In this document: in pieces, positions 25,099-33,454 of the stretch
Numbering within the stretch: the first letter of the stretch is position 1
How the letters are laid out: the number at the start of each line of letters is the position of its first letter
Source: Deltaproteobacteria bacterium
GTDB lineage: Bacteria; Desulfobacterota; GWC2-55-46; JADFVP01
Reading direction: 5' to 3'
DNA: 44,549 nt
Assembly: GCA_024275045.1 (NCBI GenBank)
Contig: JAJRZX010000018.1
Span: forward strand, 1-44,549
Made by a program: the position numbers and the translations under genes
The notes under the pieces: model-generated
What the model was told of the DNA's origin: nothing
Databases searched by the model: none
Seen by the model: only the letters and a program-made list of their open reading frames with translations

Positions 25099-25355
25099 CA
25101 GAGCGCCATCCTTAATGGTTTCTCGGTTATAATCTGCAAAGAGGAGATAGCGCGCATGGCCCTTGCCTCTGCCTCCTCCCTTGAGTCTCCCGTGGTTATC
25201 ACCATGCCAGCACGCCCCGGGTGTGAGACTACAGGCGCGAGGTTATCGCCCTCTCTTACATGAAGTCTCAGCATCTCAATGCCCGGTAAACTCCCAAGGT
25301 CCGCAAGACAGCGTATCTCTTTTACAATACCCGGCTCGGGAAACCAGAACCTCTG
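25098..25355 (-). pseudogene. C-terminal remnant of the ATP-grasp gene, beyond a premature stop
   Basis: After the TAA at 25356-25358 the same frame stays open for another 85 codons to a TGA at 25098-25100. It encodes QRFWFPEPGIVKEI, GIEMLRLHVREGDNLAPVVS and HPGRAGMVITTGDSREEAEA. This is the typical C-terminal end of ATP-grasp enzymes (the RYF-P-PG strand, then the sheet with RxGxV and the final helix). The terminal TGA overlaps the radical SAM start, as expected for an intact coupled gene. The segment has no start of its own. It is most simply the lost tail of the upstream gene. Confidence 0.85.
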
Positions 25356-26348
25356 TTAGACAAACCTGTTAAAGGCAGGTCTGTACTCATCAAGGTCCAC
25401 CTTTACGCCAAGTCCCAGCAGTATTGCCGCCTCTACGATATTCACTCCCGTTGATATTGGTATCGTATGAGTGCAAAAATACCCGCCGCTAAGCCTTGGT
25501 GCGGCCTCAATAAGCACGGGGCCGCGGCCCGTCATTACGATATCTCCCTTTATGGTCCAGTTGTCTATGCCAAAGGCGCGTGCAACCCTGAGGATAACCC
25601 TGTCAATGGCAGATAACTCTCCCGGCCAGTGACGTGCCGGCAGGTCTCCGCCGTTCTCTATGACATAAGGGGCGTACCTCTCAATATACTCATAGTTTCT
25701 ATCCGAGAGCCCCGGTGTAGCAACAGCCCCTCCTGCTACAACAGACTCTGTGCTGAGCTGCTCTCCGTCCACCCACTCCTCGGCCATGACACGGCCTGAA
25801 GGGGAGTTTTTAAGGGCCTCGAAATATGCCCACGTGGGGTCAACGCCATTACTCAGACGCACTACCCCGCGCGCCCCTCGGCTGTCCACGGGTTTTATGA
25901 CAAGGGGCTTATCCTGCGCCTCAATAAAGGTCTTAAGTTCCTCCGCTCCCTTTACAAGGGCAAACCACGGCACAGGCACGCCCATATCTTTAAAGACCTT
26001 TTTCATTAAAAACTTATCACTTGCAAGGCGCGCAGAGCTTAGAGACGGGCCCGGCAACCCCAACCCCTCGGCCACCGCTGCCACGGTTACCGGCACATCG
26101 GCGGCAGCGGATATAACCCCGTCTATGCGCCTGCCTTCATTGGATACACGCGCAAGCCTCAGAGTCTCCTCCGCATCATATGTGCTTGCCACGATACTCT
26201 CATGGGCAAGGGCAAAACCCGGCGCAGAGGGGTCTGCGTCAGATACCACGACGCGAAGCCCCATCTCACGGGCGCTCTCTATAATGGGCAGTGCCTCTAC
26301 GCCCCCTGAGATTATGAGTATGTTTTTTCCTGCCGTACTTACGGACAT
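25356..26348 (-). CDS. ATP-grasp family ligase, truncated by in-frame ochre codon
   Basis: Encodes 330 residues of an ATP-grasp enzyme, a carboxylate-amine or carboxylate-thiol ligase family. The N-terminal Rossmann-like domain (ILIISGGVEALPIIESAREMG) is followed by SSARLASDKFLMKKVFKDMGVPVPW, KPLVIKPVDSRGARGVVRLS (ATP-binding lysine), RVMAEEWVDGEQLS and the Mg-binding GPVLIEAAPRLSGG. Intact relatives are about 400-420 residues; with the downstream in-frame tail this gene would give 416. The TAA follows FNRFV and precedes QRFWFPEPG, so the active-site residues are kept but the C-terminal subdomain is lost. The gene overlaps the preceding dehydrogenase by 10 nt. It could form an amide on an amino sugar; that is speculation from context. 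Confidence 0.85.
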   Translation of the reverse strand: MSVSTAGKNILIISGGVEALPIIESAREMGLRVVVSDADPSAPGFALAHESIVASTYDAEETLRLARVSNEGRRIDGVISAAADVPVTVAAVAEGLGLPGPSLSSARLASDKFLMKKVFKDMGVPVPWFALVKGAEELKTFIEAQDKPLVIKPVDSRGARGVVRLSNGVDPTWAYFEALKNSPSGRVMAEEWVDGEQLSTESVVAGGAVATPGLSDRNYEYIERYAPYVIENGGDLPARHWPGELSAIDRVILRVARAFGIDNWTIKGDIVMTGRGPVLIEAAPRLSGGYFCTHTIPISTGVNIVEAAILLGLGVKVDLDEYRPAFNRFV

Positions 26349-27391
26349 ACCACCACCTTTACAGCCTTAGAGGTCTTTTTATGAAAGGCGATATCAAAGC
26401 CATCCATAATCTCCCTCAAGGCCACTTTATGCGTTATAAGTGCCCCTGCCTGCACCTGCCCCTCGGCAAAGAGACCAAGGGCCTTTACAAAATCCCTTCG
26501 TTTGTAACGCTGAGAGCCTCTAACCTGAATCTCTCTCTCAGTGAGGTTCTTAAGGTTCATCCTCGGCGTATTATAATGAACGCCTGAGAGTACGATAATC
26601 CCCCCCGGCTCCATGACCTCTATGGAAGTAGTAATGGAGTCGCTGCCGTAACCGCCCGCGGTCTCAAAGGCCAGATTAAAGGGCTCCTCCCCCGCGAGTC
26701 TCTCATGAGAGGCAAGAGCAGGGTCTACTGCCGCATCAGCTCCCATGGATAGAGCAAGCTCTCTCTGATACTCATGCCTTGCAAGTGCCGTTACATATGA
26801 GGCGCCTTCAATCTTAAGGGCCTTTATGGTAAGAAGCCCAAGCGTGCCGCACCCGATGACAAGGGCCCTTTTTCCTGCTACAGACCCCGCGACAGAGAGG
26901 GCGTGAAGGGCGTCTGCAAAGGGCTCTACAAGGACGGCCTCATGAAAACCCAGCTCATCGGGAATCTCAAAGACATTTGCCGCCGGCACGGCCACCATAT
27001 CGGCAAACCCGCCGGGACGGTTAAAGCTTACAAAGGCAGCGCTCTTGCAGAGGTTTTTGCGCCCGCTCTTACATAGGGCGCATTTACGGCACGGCACAAG
27101 GGGAGAGAGGCAGACTCTTGTCCCTACCTTCAGCCCCCGCACACCACGCCCCCTGTGCTCTACAACGCCGCTAATCTCGTGTCCCGCCCAGTACACGGGC
27201 ACAGGCGGGTCACGGTGAAATATATTCAGATCGCTGCCGCATATGCCGCAGGCCATTACACGGACAAGTACCTCTCCGGCCTGAGGCCCGAAAAAACTCC
27301 AACGCCGCACCCCCAGCTCTCCGGGGCCGTTAAATACAGCGGCCCTAAGCTCCAGCCGCTTTTCTGATCTCTTCTCTAAACATGTACTCAC
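26339..27391 (-). CDS. Zinc-dependent medium-chain alcohol/sorbitol-type dehydrogenase (copy 1)
   Basis: A protein of about 335-350 residues. It carries the catalytic zinc motif MACGICGSDLNIFH, the GHEISGVVE helix, the structural zinc cluster CRKCALCKSGRKNLC and the NAD-binding fold VIGCGTLGLLTIKALK. It resembles threonine/sorbitol dehydrogenases. The exact start is unclear. The GTG at 27391 gives a 47-nt overlap with the transaldolase, and the recognisable protein begins around LRAAVFNGPGELGV. It is part of the continuous operon. The substrate is probably a sugar alcohol or polyol intermediate of the island. Confidence 0.88.
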   Translation of the reverse strand: MSTCLEKRSEKRLELRAAVFNGPGELGVRRWSFFGPQAGEVLVRVMACGICGSDLNIFHRDPPVPVYWAGHEISGVVEHRGRGVRGLKVGTRVCLSPLVPCRKCALCKSGRKNLCKSAAFVSFNRPGGFADMVAVPAANVFEIPDELGFHEAVLVEPFADALHALSVAGSVAGKRALVIGCGTLGLLTIKALKIEGASYVTALARHEYQRELALSMGADAAVDPALASHERLAGEEPFNLAFETAGGYGSDSITTSIEVMEPGGIIVLSGVHYNTPRMNLKNLTEREIQVRGSQRYKRRDFVKALGLFAEGQVQAGALITHKVALREIMDGFDIAFHKKTSKAVKVVVCP

Positions 27392-28037
27392 GTCCCGGCA
27401 CCTCCTCCCAGTCTTTTAGGAATTTATCAAGATCCATATCCGTCATGGTATTAAGGAGCATCTTCTCAAGTATGACAAAAGGCACGGTTGCGATATGAAC
27501 ACCGGCCTTTGCTATCTCCACTATCTGATGAGGGTCGCGGATGGACGCGGCAATGACCTCTGTCTTTGACTCATGACGATCCAGTGCCTCCATGAGCTCA
27601 CGCACCATGCCAAGCCCGTCATAACCTCTGTCCTCAAGGCGGCCTATAAAAGGACTGATAAAATCAGCGCCCGCCATAGTCGCAAGCAACGCCTGCGTGG
27701 GTGAGAAGACAAGGGTGAGGTTAGTCTTTACGGACTCGCCGCGAATCAGTGTAAGGGCCTCCATGCCCGCGGGATTTGCCGGAAGCTTTACCACGACATT
27801 ACGTGAAATCTCAGAGAGCTTTCTTGCCTGATCCGCCATGGCCTCGGGCTCTCTGTCAACGGCCTCCAGGCTTACGGGCATGGGATACACGGTCTCGCAT
27901 ATCTCCGTGGCAAGGGAGAAAAAATCCTTTTTCTGCCTCGCTATAATAGAGGGGTTCGTGGTAACACCGCTAAGCACTCCCCATGCCTTAGCCTTCTTTA
28001 TCTCATTAATATCAGCTGTATCGAGAAATAACCTCAT
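27345..28037 (-). CDS. Transaldolase (TalC/FSA-type, probable transaldolase)
   Basis: A 230-residue TIM-barrel aldolase of the small transaldolase/fructose-6-phosphate aldolase subfamily. It starts MRLFLDTADINEIKKA and contains GVTTNPSIIAR and the Schiff-base lysine K84 in RNVVVKLPANPAG. VSLEAVD has Glu at the position where fructose-6-phosphate aldolases carry Gln, which favours transaldolase activity. The ATG follows AAGGAGG. Finding it inside a flagellar sugar operon is unusual: the enzyme moves dihydroxyacetone units or makes C-C bonds. It could supply or modify a sugar precursor. Confidence 0.9.
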   Translation of the reverse strand: MRLFLDTADINEIKKAKAWGVLSGVTTNPSIIARQKKDFFSLATEICETVYPMPVSLEAVDREPEAMADQARKLSEISRNVVVKLPANPAGMEALTLIRGESVKTNLTLVFSPTQALLATMAGADFISPFIGRLEDRGYDGLGMVRELMEALDRHESKTEVIAASIRDPHQIVEIAKAGVHIATVPFVILEKMLLNTMTDMDLDKFLKDWEEVPGREYMFREEIRKAAGA

Positions 28038-28143
28038 AGTAATCCTCCTTGTTATGCACTGGATTTAAACCGCTCTCGCTCTCTTCTATTCCCCCGCCTC
28101 TCAGACCCCATCTCACATGAACCCACTCGCGCCTTACTGCCCC
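28038..28143. other. Spacer of 106 bp within the island
   Basis: This is the only sizeable gap within the island operon. It holds the transaldolase ribosome-binding site (AAGGAGG). I see no promoter match or hairpin in it. Confidence 0.5.
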
Positions 28144-29238
28144 TTAATCAAAGTTTATGGTAATCTTACCGCCCTGCTCCTCAAGAGCGGTTAAGGCAAG
28201 ATTTATATCGTCAAGACCGTATGTACGGCTCTGCCCCTCATCAAGGTCAAGGAGGCCCCACTCGTAGAGATCAAAGATTCTCGGCATATCCCGTACAGGG
28301 TCGCTTGAGCCGTAGAGCGAGCCTATGAGCTTTTTCTCAAGGTGAAAATCAACGGCATTCAGCTCTATCTTCATAAGGGGATGCGGCGCCCCTACCATCA
28401 CCACGGTGCCGCCTCTTCGTACCGCTGCCATTGAGCCTGCGATGGTCTCCTTTGAGGCCACGCAGTCAAAGACTATATCCGGTCCCACACCGTTGGTAAT
28501 CTCATCAGTCTCCGCCTTATTAATACTATCGCCGTAGTTATCGGCAACCCCGGAGCGCCACTTTTTTTTGTCCCTCTCTATGAGTATAATCCTGCCCGCC
28601 CCCTTTAGCCTCAGGGCCTCTATTACGGCTGTACCAACGCATCCGCCGCCAACCACCATACATGTGGCGCCGCAGGTCATGGCCTCTCCTGCTGTTCTGA
28701 ATACAGCACCGAAGGCCGTTACAACAGAACACCCCGTAGCCGCCGCTATATGCAGGGGTACGTCTTCGGAGACAGGCACGCAGCCTGTCTTATACACAAC
28801 CGTATACTCGCTAAGGGAAGATACTCCGTTAAAGTGATAGATTTCTTTTTTAGTATCGCTGAACCTTGTTGTGCCGTCAGGCAGTAAACCCCTTCCACGG
28901 GGCCATGCCACGGCACTGCAGAGATGGGTCTGCTCTCTGCGGCAAAAGTAACACTCTGCGCAGTACGCGGCCCAGCTCAGCGCAACACGGTCTCCGCACT
29001 TAAGGTTTGTAACACCCGGCCCTGTCTCCACCACCCTGCCAGCGCCCTCATGGCCGAGGACAAGGGGCATGTTGTACCTTGTGTGTCCGGTAATGGCGTT
29101 AAGGTCGCTGCGGCAGAGCCCGGCCATCTCCATCTTCACAAGGACTTCATCCGGCCCCGGAGGTTTCAGACCTATCTCTCTTACAAGAAGGGGGCTCTCT
29201 TTACTCTCAAGTACCGCCGCCCTTGTGCGTATGGCCAC
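28144..29238 (-). CDS. Zinc-dependent medium-chain alcohol dehydrogenase (copy 2)
   Basis: A 364-residue protein with the catalytic zinc motif MAGLCRSDLNAITG, GHEGAGRVVETG, the structural zinc motif CAECYFCRREQTHLC and the nucleotide fold MVVGGGCVGTAVIEALR. The insertion and motif pattern resemble class III or aryl-alcohol-type dehydrogenases and differ from the copy at 26.3-27.4 kb, so they are not a recent duplication. The GTG start directly follows the stop of the methyltransferase gene (TAA then GTG) with GGAGG 5 nt upstream. The two dehydrogenases flank the transaldolase. Confidence 0.88.
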   Translation of the reverse strand: MAIRTRAAVLESKESPLLVREIGLKPPGPDEVLVKMEMAGLCRSDLNAITGHTRYNMPLVLGHEGAGRVVETGPGVTNLKCGDRVALSWAAYCAECYFCRREQTHLCSAVAWPRGRGLLPDGTTRFSDTKKEIYHFNGVSSLSEYTVVYKTGCVPVSEDVPLHIAAATGCSVVTAFGAVFRTAGEAMTCGATCMVVGGGCVGTAVIEALRLKGAGRIILIERDKKKWRSGVADNYGDSINKAETDEITNGVGPDIVFDCVASKETIAGSMAAVRRGGTVVMVGAPHPLMKIELNAVDFHLEKKLIGSLYGSSDPVRDMPRIFDLYEWGLLDLDEGQSRTYGLDDINLALTALEEQGGKITINFD

Positions 29239-30504
29239 TTAGCCCTCCTTTCTCGCAACTACGTTATATGATGCCGCAGAAAACACAGGGTCCCTGCTGA
29301 ACGTAAGGGCAAAGTCCCCTATATCCCACTTTGTTATCTCTTCTGCCGCCTCTGAGAGCGCGCCGATATCATGGCCCTGCTTTGCCGCCGCAAGGCGCCT
29401 CTTCAGCTCATACCCCTTCACATAAGTGGTATAACTCTTCTCTTTTACGGAAAACCCCGCGCCCTCAAGCATAAGGAGCATGGGCCTCTCGCCAAGGCCC
29501 TGTATATGCCAGGGCCAGATGGCCTCCTTAAGCAGTACGTCTCCATCCTCATCACGGCGGTTGTAGGGGCATACCCTGTAGGGGTAATAATCCTCCTCCG
29601 GTGTGCTCAGTATGAGTACGCCGCCTGGGGCAAGAAGTTTCCGTACATCGCCAAGCAAATGACGGGGCTCTGCAACATGCTCAATCACATCCATGAGAAA
29701 GACAACATCAAAGGTGCCTTCTCTATCCTTAAGGTCAAGGGTCTCGCCGCAGAGCACCGTAAGGTTAGGTGCATGGGAAGACCAGGTCTCACGTACAAAC
29801 TCCGCGGTATCTGCGGATTTATCAAGAAAGACAACCTCATCGGCGAACTTTGATAAGAGCAGAGAGCCGTAACCCAGACCTCCGCCTATATCAAGGACCT
29901 TTTTTCCCCGCGCAGCGTCTATGCCGTAGGCGTACTTCATGAATATTTCCAGATCATGACCAAACCCCTTTAGTATGCCGAGATTTGGGCGTTCTCCTGA
30001 TACCTTAAGGTCTTTTTTTAGATGACCAAGGGTATCGGCAACAGTGTGCAAAGTCTCGCGAACCGTCTTAATATCACCGGCCCAGGGCACTATGGGCTCT
30101 GAAGACTCGCCTTTTTCAAGAGAAAAGGCTACCTCAGGCATGGCCTCTCTCACCTTGAATAAAGATGAGTTCACGGCCACGGCCTCGGCGGCTATGATGG
30201 AGCCAAAGAGAAAGGCATTGGCCCTGAAGGTGTTAAATGGAAAGTACGCCGTATCATATGGGTCCGCCGCCTTCTCTCTCATAAAATCAAGTGATTCACG
30301 GGTCTTAATCCCGCCGTAGTACTCCTCGTCAAGAACATAGACCTCTCTGAAGGGAAAGTTCTCTGTAATGGGAGTAAAGTTCTCCCTCTGCTTGGTTAAT
30401 ATAAGCAGGTCCACAGTACCCCTGCCCTCTTTACCGAATACATACTCTACAAGAGGCAGCGCAAGAGGCAGGGATTCCGGGAGCATTATAATTGTTCCGG
30501 CCAT
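29239..30504 (-). CDS. SAM-dependent methyltransferase with an extra N-terminal domain
   Basis: A 421-residue protein. The class I methyltransferase fold begins near residue 200 (VLDIGGGLGYGSLLLSKFAD, then DVVFLMDVIEHVAEP and LLAPGGVLILSTPEEDYYPY). The first 190 residues are a separate domain (MAGTIIMLPESLPLALPLVEYVFGK, then AYFPFNTFRANAFLFGSIIAAEAV). Its spacing recalls a GT-B-like or heptosyltransferase-like half, but I cannot assign it. The ATG follows AAAGGGGG. It overlaps the next upstream methyltransferase by 19 nt. Likely acts on a sugar hydroxyl or amine. Confidence 0.82.
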   Translation of the reverse strand: MAGTIIMLPESLPLALPLVEYVFGKEGRGTVDLLILTKQRENFTPITENFPFREVYVLDEEYYGGIKTRESLDFMREKAADPYDTAYFPFNTFRANAFLFGSIIAAEAVAVNSSLFKVREAMPEVAFSLEKGESSEPIVPWAGDIKTVRETLHTVADTLGHLKKDLKVSGERPNLGILKGFGHDLEIFMKYAYGIDAARGKKVLDIGGGLGYGSLLLSKFADEVVFLDKSADTAEFVRETWSSHAPNLTVLCGETLDLKDREGTFDVVFLMDVIEHVAEPRHLLGDVRKLLAPGGVLILSTPEEDYYPYRVCPYNRRDEDGDVLLKEAIWPWHIQGLGERPMLLMLEGAGFSVKEKSYTTYVKGYELKRRLAAAKQGHDIGALSEAAEEITKWDIGDFALTFSRDPVFSAASYNVVARKEG

Positions 30505-31439
30505 TTGTCCCCCTTTACTCCGTATATTACAAGTTCTCTACCGATATTGTGTTTTGCCATAAGCGCGTACATCTCTTTTTTAAAACCCTTCAGAGGCGGT
30601 GTTGAGAGCATGGTATCGAGATTTTTTCTTAACTTGTGACACTCTCTGCCAAGCCTCTCATCACCTACGTAGTTTCTGCCCATGAGAAGAAAAAGATCCA
30701 TTGGAAAAGTGGCAGATACCTCTACGGCGGTAAAACCCGCCTTTTTTATAAGGGCCTTCATGGAGGCAAAGGAAAAATAATTTATATGATGAGGCACAGA
30801 GAGCCAGTACGGGTTGTAACCAAGTGAGTCGCGCAGCACCTTCTGTACGGGGCTGTAATCATTTGGCACTACGGCGCAGATAATGCCGCCATCGCAAAGA
30901 AGTTCATAGGCTCCTTCCAGTACATCAAGGGGGTGGGTAACGTGCTCAAGTACCTCGCTAATATGCACGGCATCAAAACCAAACCCCTCGGCCTTAAGCT
31001 TAGGGCCGCTGAAAAACTCGTTCTTCACGGTAAGGCCCTGTGCCTCGGCATACCCGGCCGCAAGTCTTGAGGGCTCCACGCCAAGGCACTGCCAGCCCCT
31101 GCCGGTTGCGCGCTTTAGAAAAAACCCCGGGCCGCAGCCAATATCAAGTACCCGGCGCTGCCTGCCAGAGAGCCTTGACTCCATAAACTCAAGACGCTCG
31201 TCATAGACAATATTCCACCACTCAAGGTCCTTTAGAACGCCTTTTATAAAACCGGGTTTTTCATCGCTGAAGTACTGCTCTCTGTATATACGTTCCACAT
31301 CCCCCGCATCAGGCAGGGGATCAATATGTACGAAACCGCAGGTAATGCAATCCACTACGCTGTAGCCGTCCTTCTCATCTACAAGCAGACCACTGTGCTT
31401 GCTCTCTGCCACCCTCTCTCTGCAAGCCGAAGTTCTCAC
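30486..31439 (-). CDS. SAM-dependent methyltransferase with N-terminal Cys motif
   Basis: A 317-residue class I methyltransferase of the sugar-modifying type. The N-terminus carries CRERV...VVDCITCGFVHIDPLP, a probable zinc-binding ribbon common in O-antigen and NDP-sugar methyltransferases. The fold follows as VLDIGCGPGFFLKRATGRG, DAVHISEVLEHVTHPLDVL and GGIICAVVPNDYSP. A histidine-rich YWLSVPHHINYFSFASM segment resembles sugar C- or O-methyltransferases. The GTG start overlaps the PseG-type gene's stop by one base. Confidence 0.86.
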   Translation of the reverse strand: MRTSACRERVAESKHSGLLVDEKDGYSVVDCITCGFVHIDPLPDAGDVERIYREQYFSDEKPGFIKGVLKDLEWWNIVYDERLEFMESRLSGRQRRVLDIGCGPGFFLKRATGRGWQCLGVEPSRLAAGYAEAQGLTVKNEFFSGPKLKAEGFGFDAVHISEVLEHVTHPLDVLEGAYELLCDGGIICAVVPNDYSPVQKVLRDSLGYNPYWLSVPHHINYFSFASMKALIKKAGFTAVEVSATFPMDLFLLMGRNYVGDERLGRECHKLRKNLDTMLSTPPLKGFKKEMYALMAKHNIGRELVIYGVKGDKWPEQL

Positions 31440-32440
31440 TAACGCGACCCTCCACGTTTATATAACTCCGCTATAATGGAAGCTATCCTCCAGGCGCCCT
31501 TGCCGTCAGTAAGAAGGCGCGCCTGCTCCGATACATCTCGCCAGTACCCGGCATCCTCAACAAACCTCCGTGCCGTGCTCTGGATTTCCCAGTCCGTAAC
31601 TGACTGATGAAAACCAAGGGATACCCCTGCCTTCATGCTCTTAAGGGTGTTAAGGTCTTTCTCGTCCTCAAGGTAATTGGATAAAATAATTGGAGGCACG
31701 CCCATAAACGCCAGCTCATAGACAGTGGTTCCAAGGGCGGTAAAGGCTATATGCGAGGCCGCCATAAGAGGGGCCATATCCTTAACACCGTGACGGAAGG
31801 TAATCTTGCCCCAACCATCTTCTTTAAATGGCTCCATTGTCTTCATGAAGGGATAATCAGGGCCAAGTACAACGGTCATGTGAATATCCTCCATATCATA
31901 GAGGGCTTTTAGCACCTTTAGCGTAATGTTCTTTGCGTCGCACCAGCCCATGGTGACAAGTATCTCAAGAGGAAGGCTGTGTACGCGCGGTCTCATGGTT
32001 TTCTGGGCGTGGAAAAAATTCTCACCCACTATTACGAACTTACTCCCCGCGTATGGGTCCTTACCCGGAGCATCAGCCATAAGGGCAGAGGGCGTAATGG
32101 AGAGGTCCGCCACACCAGAGGCCTTTGTGGTATTATCAATGAGCAGTACCTTTGAGCCTTTTTTCTTAAAGGACTTTACATACTCCGAGACATCGTCACC
32201 GGTATCCATTACCACAACCCCTGCCGGGCCCTCGGCAAGTGCGGGTCTGCCTGTCTTGTACCTGCTCCAGCTGAAACCATTCTCCTCCACAAGCCCGGTG
32301 GCGGAGTTCTCGCCGTCAAAGAGAAAATACACGGGCATATCCATCTCTTTCAATGCTCGCGCCACGTTTAAGCTTCTCATTACATGACCTATGCCGGTGG
32401 CGCCGCCGCCTTTGGCCAGAAACTTTATGTACTCAGACAT
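31439..32440 (-). CDS. pseG: PseG-type nucleotide-sugar hydrolase / SpsG-like
   Basis: A 333-residue GT-B-fold protein. The N-terminal GIGHVMRSLNVARAL (near 16-30) is the PseG/SpsG signature, with a catalytic His at position 19. In the pseudaminic acid pathway, PseG removes UDP from UDP-2,4-diacetamido-2,4,6-trideoxy-altrose. The C-terminal half has FRHGVKDMAPLMAASHIAFTALGTTVYELAFMGVPPIIL, where the TxxE pattern binds the nucleotide. Neighbours pseB, pseC and a NeuB-family synthase support the assignment. SpsG-like sugar transferases share the same fold, so substrate specificity is not certain. Confidence 0.85.
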   Translation of the reverse strand: MSEYIKFLAKGGGATGIGHVMRSLNVARALKEMDMPVYFLFDGENSATGLVEENGFSWSRYKTGRPALAEGPAGVVVMDTGDDVSEYVKSFKKKGSKVLLIDNTTKASGVADLSITPSALMADAPGKDPYAGSKFVIVGENFFHAQKTMRPRVHSLPLEILVTMGWCDAKNITLKVLKALYDMEDIHMTVVLGPDYPFMKTMEPFKEDGWGKITFRHGVKDMAPLMAASHIAFTALGTTVYELAFMGVPPIILSNYLEDEKDLNTLKSMKAGVSLGFHQSVTDWEIQSTARRFVEDAGYWRDVSEQARLLTDGKGAWRIASIIAELYKRGGSR

Positions 32441-33450
32441 GCCTTTAACTCCTTTTTTACAGAATCCCTGAGGGACGATTCCCTTACCTTCATGGCAAGC
32501 TCCAGTGTCTTAATACCCTCGGTAAGTCCGGCCTCTACAGGCAGACCCTCATCAAGGGCAGATAAAAAACACTCCATCTCACGTACGTACATTGAGTTAA
32601 CATCAAAGGGAATCCTGCGCGTCTTCCACTTGCCTCCATTACCGATGTTTATCTCCTCCACTCCCTTTAAGACATCAAACCTCATGGTGCCTTTCTCGCC
32701 CACTATGACCATCCTGTGCTGATCGGCCTGCTGGAGAAAATCACTCTGCCACGATACGTACGTGCCTGAACAAAACCTCATTACCCCAAGGGCCATATCC
32801 TCAACATCCATCTGCAGTGGGCTTAGCTTTGCCATAAAGGCCTTAACCTCTGAGACCTCTCCAAAGAGCCACCTCAGGTTGTCAAGGCCGTGTATGCTCG
32901 TCAGCAGCACTCCGCCTCCAAGTTCCGCGCGCGCCGCGTACTCAAGCCTGTAGTCCTCGTCCCTGTGCCAGTAAGGCAGGTAAAAACCGCCGAAATAATT
33001 AACATGATAAACCGTGCCGATAATGCCTGAGTCCAGCCGTTCCTTAATGGCCTGCATCACGGGATGGAACCTGTAACACATGCCCATCATTGCGGTAATG
33101 CCCTTTTTTGCAACCATCTCACTGAGCTCATCCACACCCTCAAGGCTCATTGAGAGGGGTTTTTCGATAAATAAATGCACACCCTTTCGCGCAAGCCTCA
33201 GGGCAAAAGAGAGATGCAGGCTCGTTGGCAGGCATATAAGGGCGGCAAAAGGGCGCGCCTCAAGGGCCTTGCTGAGGTTCTTTACCATCACAGGGCTGCA
33301 GAGCCCCGCGGCGGCCTCACGAAGTCGGCTCTCGTCTTTATCAAGAAGGATAAAATCCTTCACACCAAGGGCACTGAGGTTGGCGATGTGCCGCCTTCCA
33401 ATAGAGCCGCAGCCAAGTATAAGAAAGTTTTTTTTACCTGAATCCGTCAA
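32425..33450 (-). CDS. Gfo/Idh/MocA-family NAD(P)-dependent oxidoreductase
   Basis: A 341-residue protein with an N-terminal Rossmann fold (FLILGCGSIGRRHIANLSALG), the family motif EKPLS (GVHLFIEKPLSMSLEGVDELS) and the C-terminal domain (YRFHPVMQAIKERLDSG, GGGVLLTSIHGLDNLRWLFGEV). Members oxidise or reduce sugar carbons, for example in nonulosonate and amino-sugar pathways. A TTG start with GGAGG 7 nt upstream fits. It overlaps pseG by 16 nt and lies 4 nt after the aminotransferase. Confidence 0.88.
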   Translation of the reverse strand: MTDSGKKNFLILGCGSIGRRHIANLSALGVKDFILLDKDESRLREAAAGLCSPVMVKNLSKALEARPFAALICLPTSLHLSFALRLARKGVHLFIEKPLSMSLEGVDELSEMVAKKGITAMMGMCYRFHPVMQAIKERLDSGIIGTVYHVNYFGGFYLPYWHRDEDYRLEYAARAELGGGVLLTSIHGLDNLRWLFGEVSEVKAFMAKLSPLQMDVEDMALGVMRFCSGTYVSWQSDFLQQADQHRMVIVGEKGTMRFDVLKGVEEINIGNGGKWKTRRIPFDVNSMYVREMECFLSALDEGLPVEAGLTEGIKTLELAMKVRESSLRDSVKKELKACLST

Positions 33451-33454
33451 ATCC

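Noticed and set aside
1921-25358. Use of recoded stop codons (for example pyrrolysine at TAG)
   Set aside because: One break is TAG and the other TAA, ordinary genes here also end in TAA and TAG, and no suppressor tRNA or modification genes are in view.
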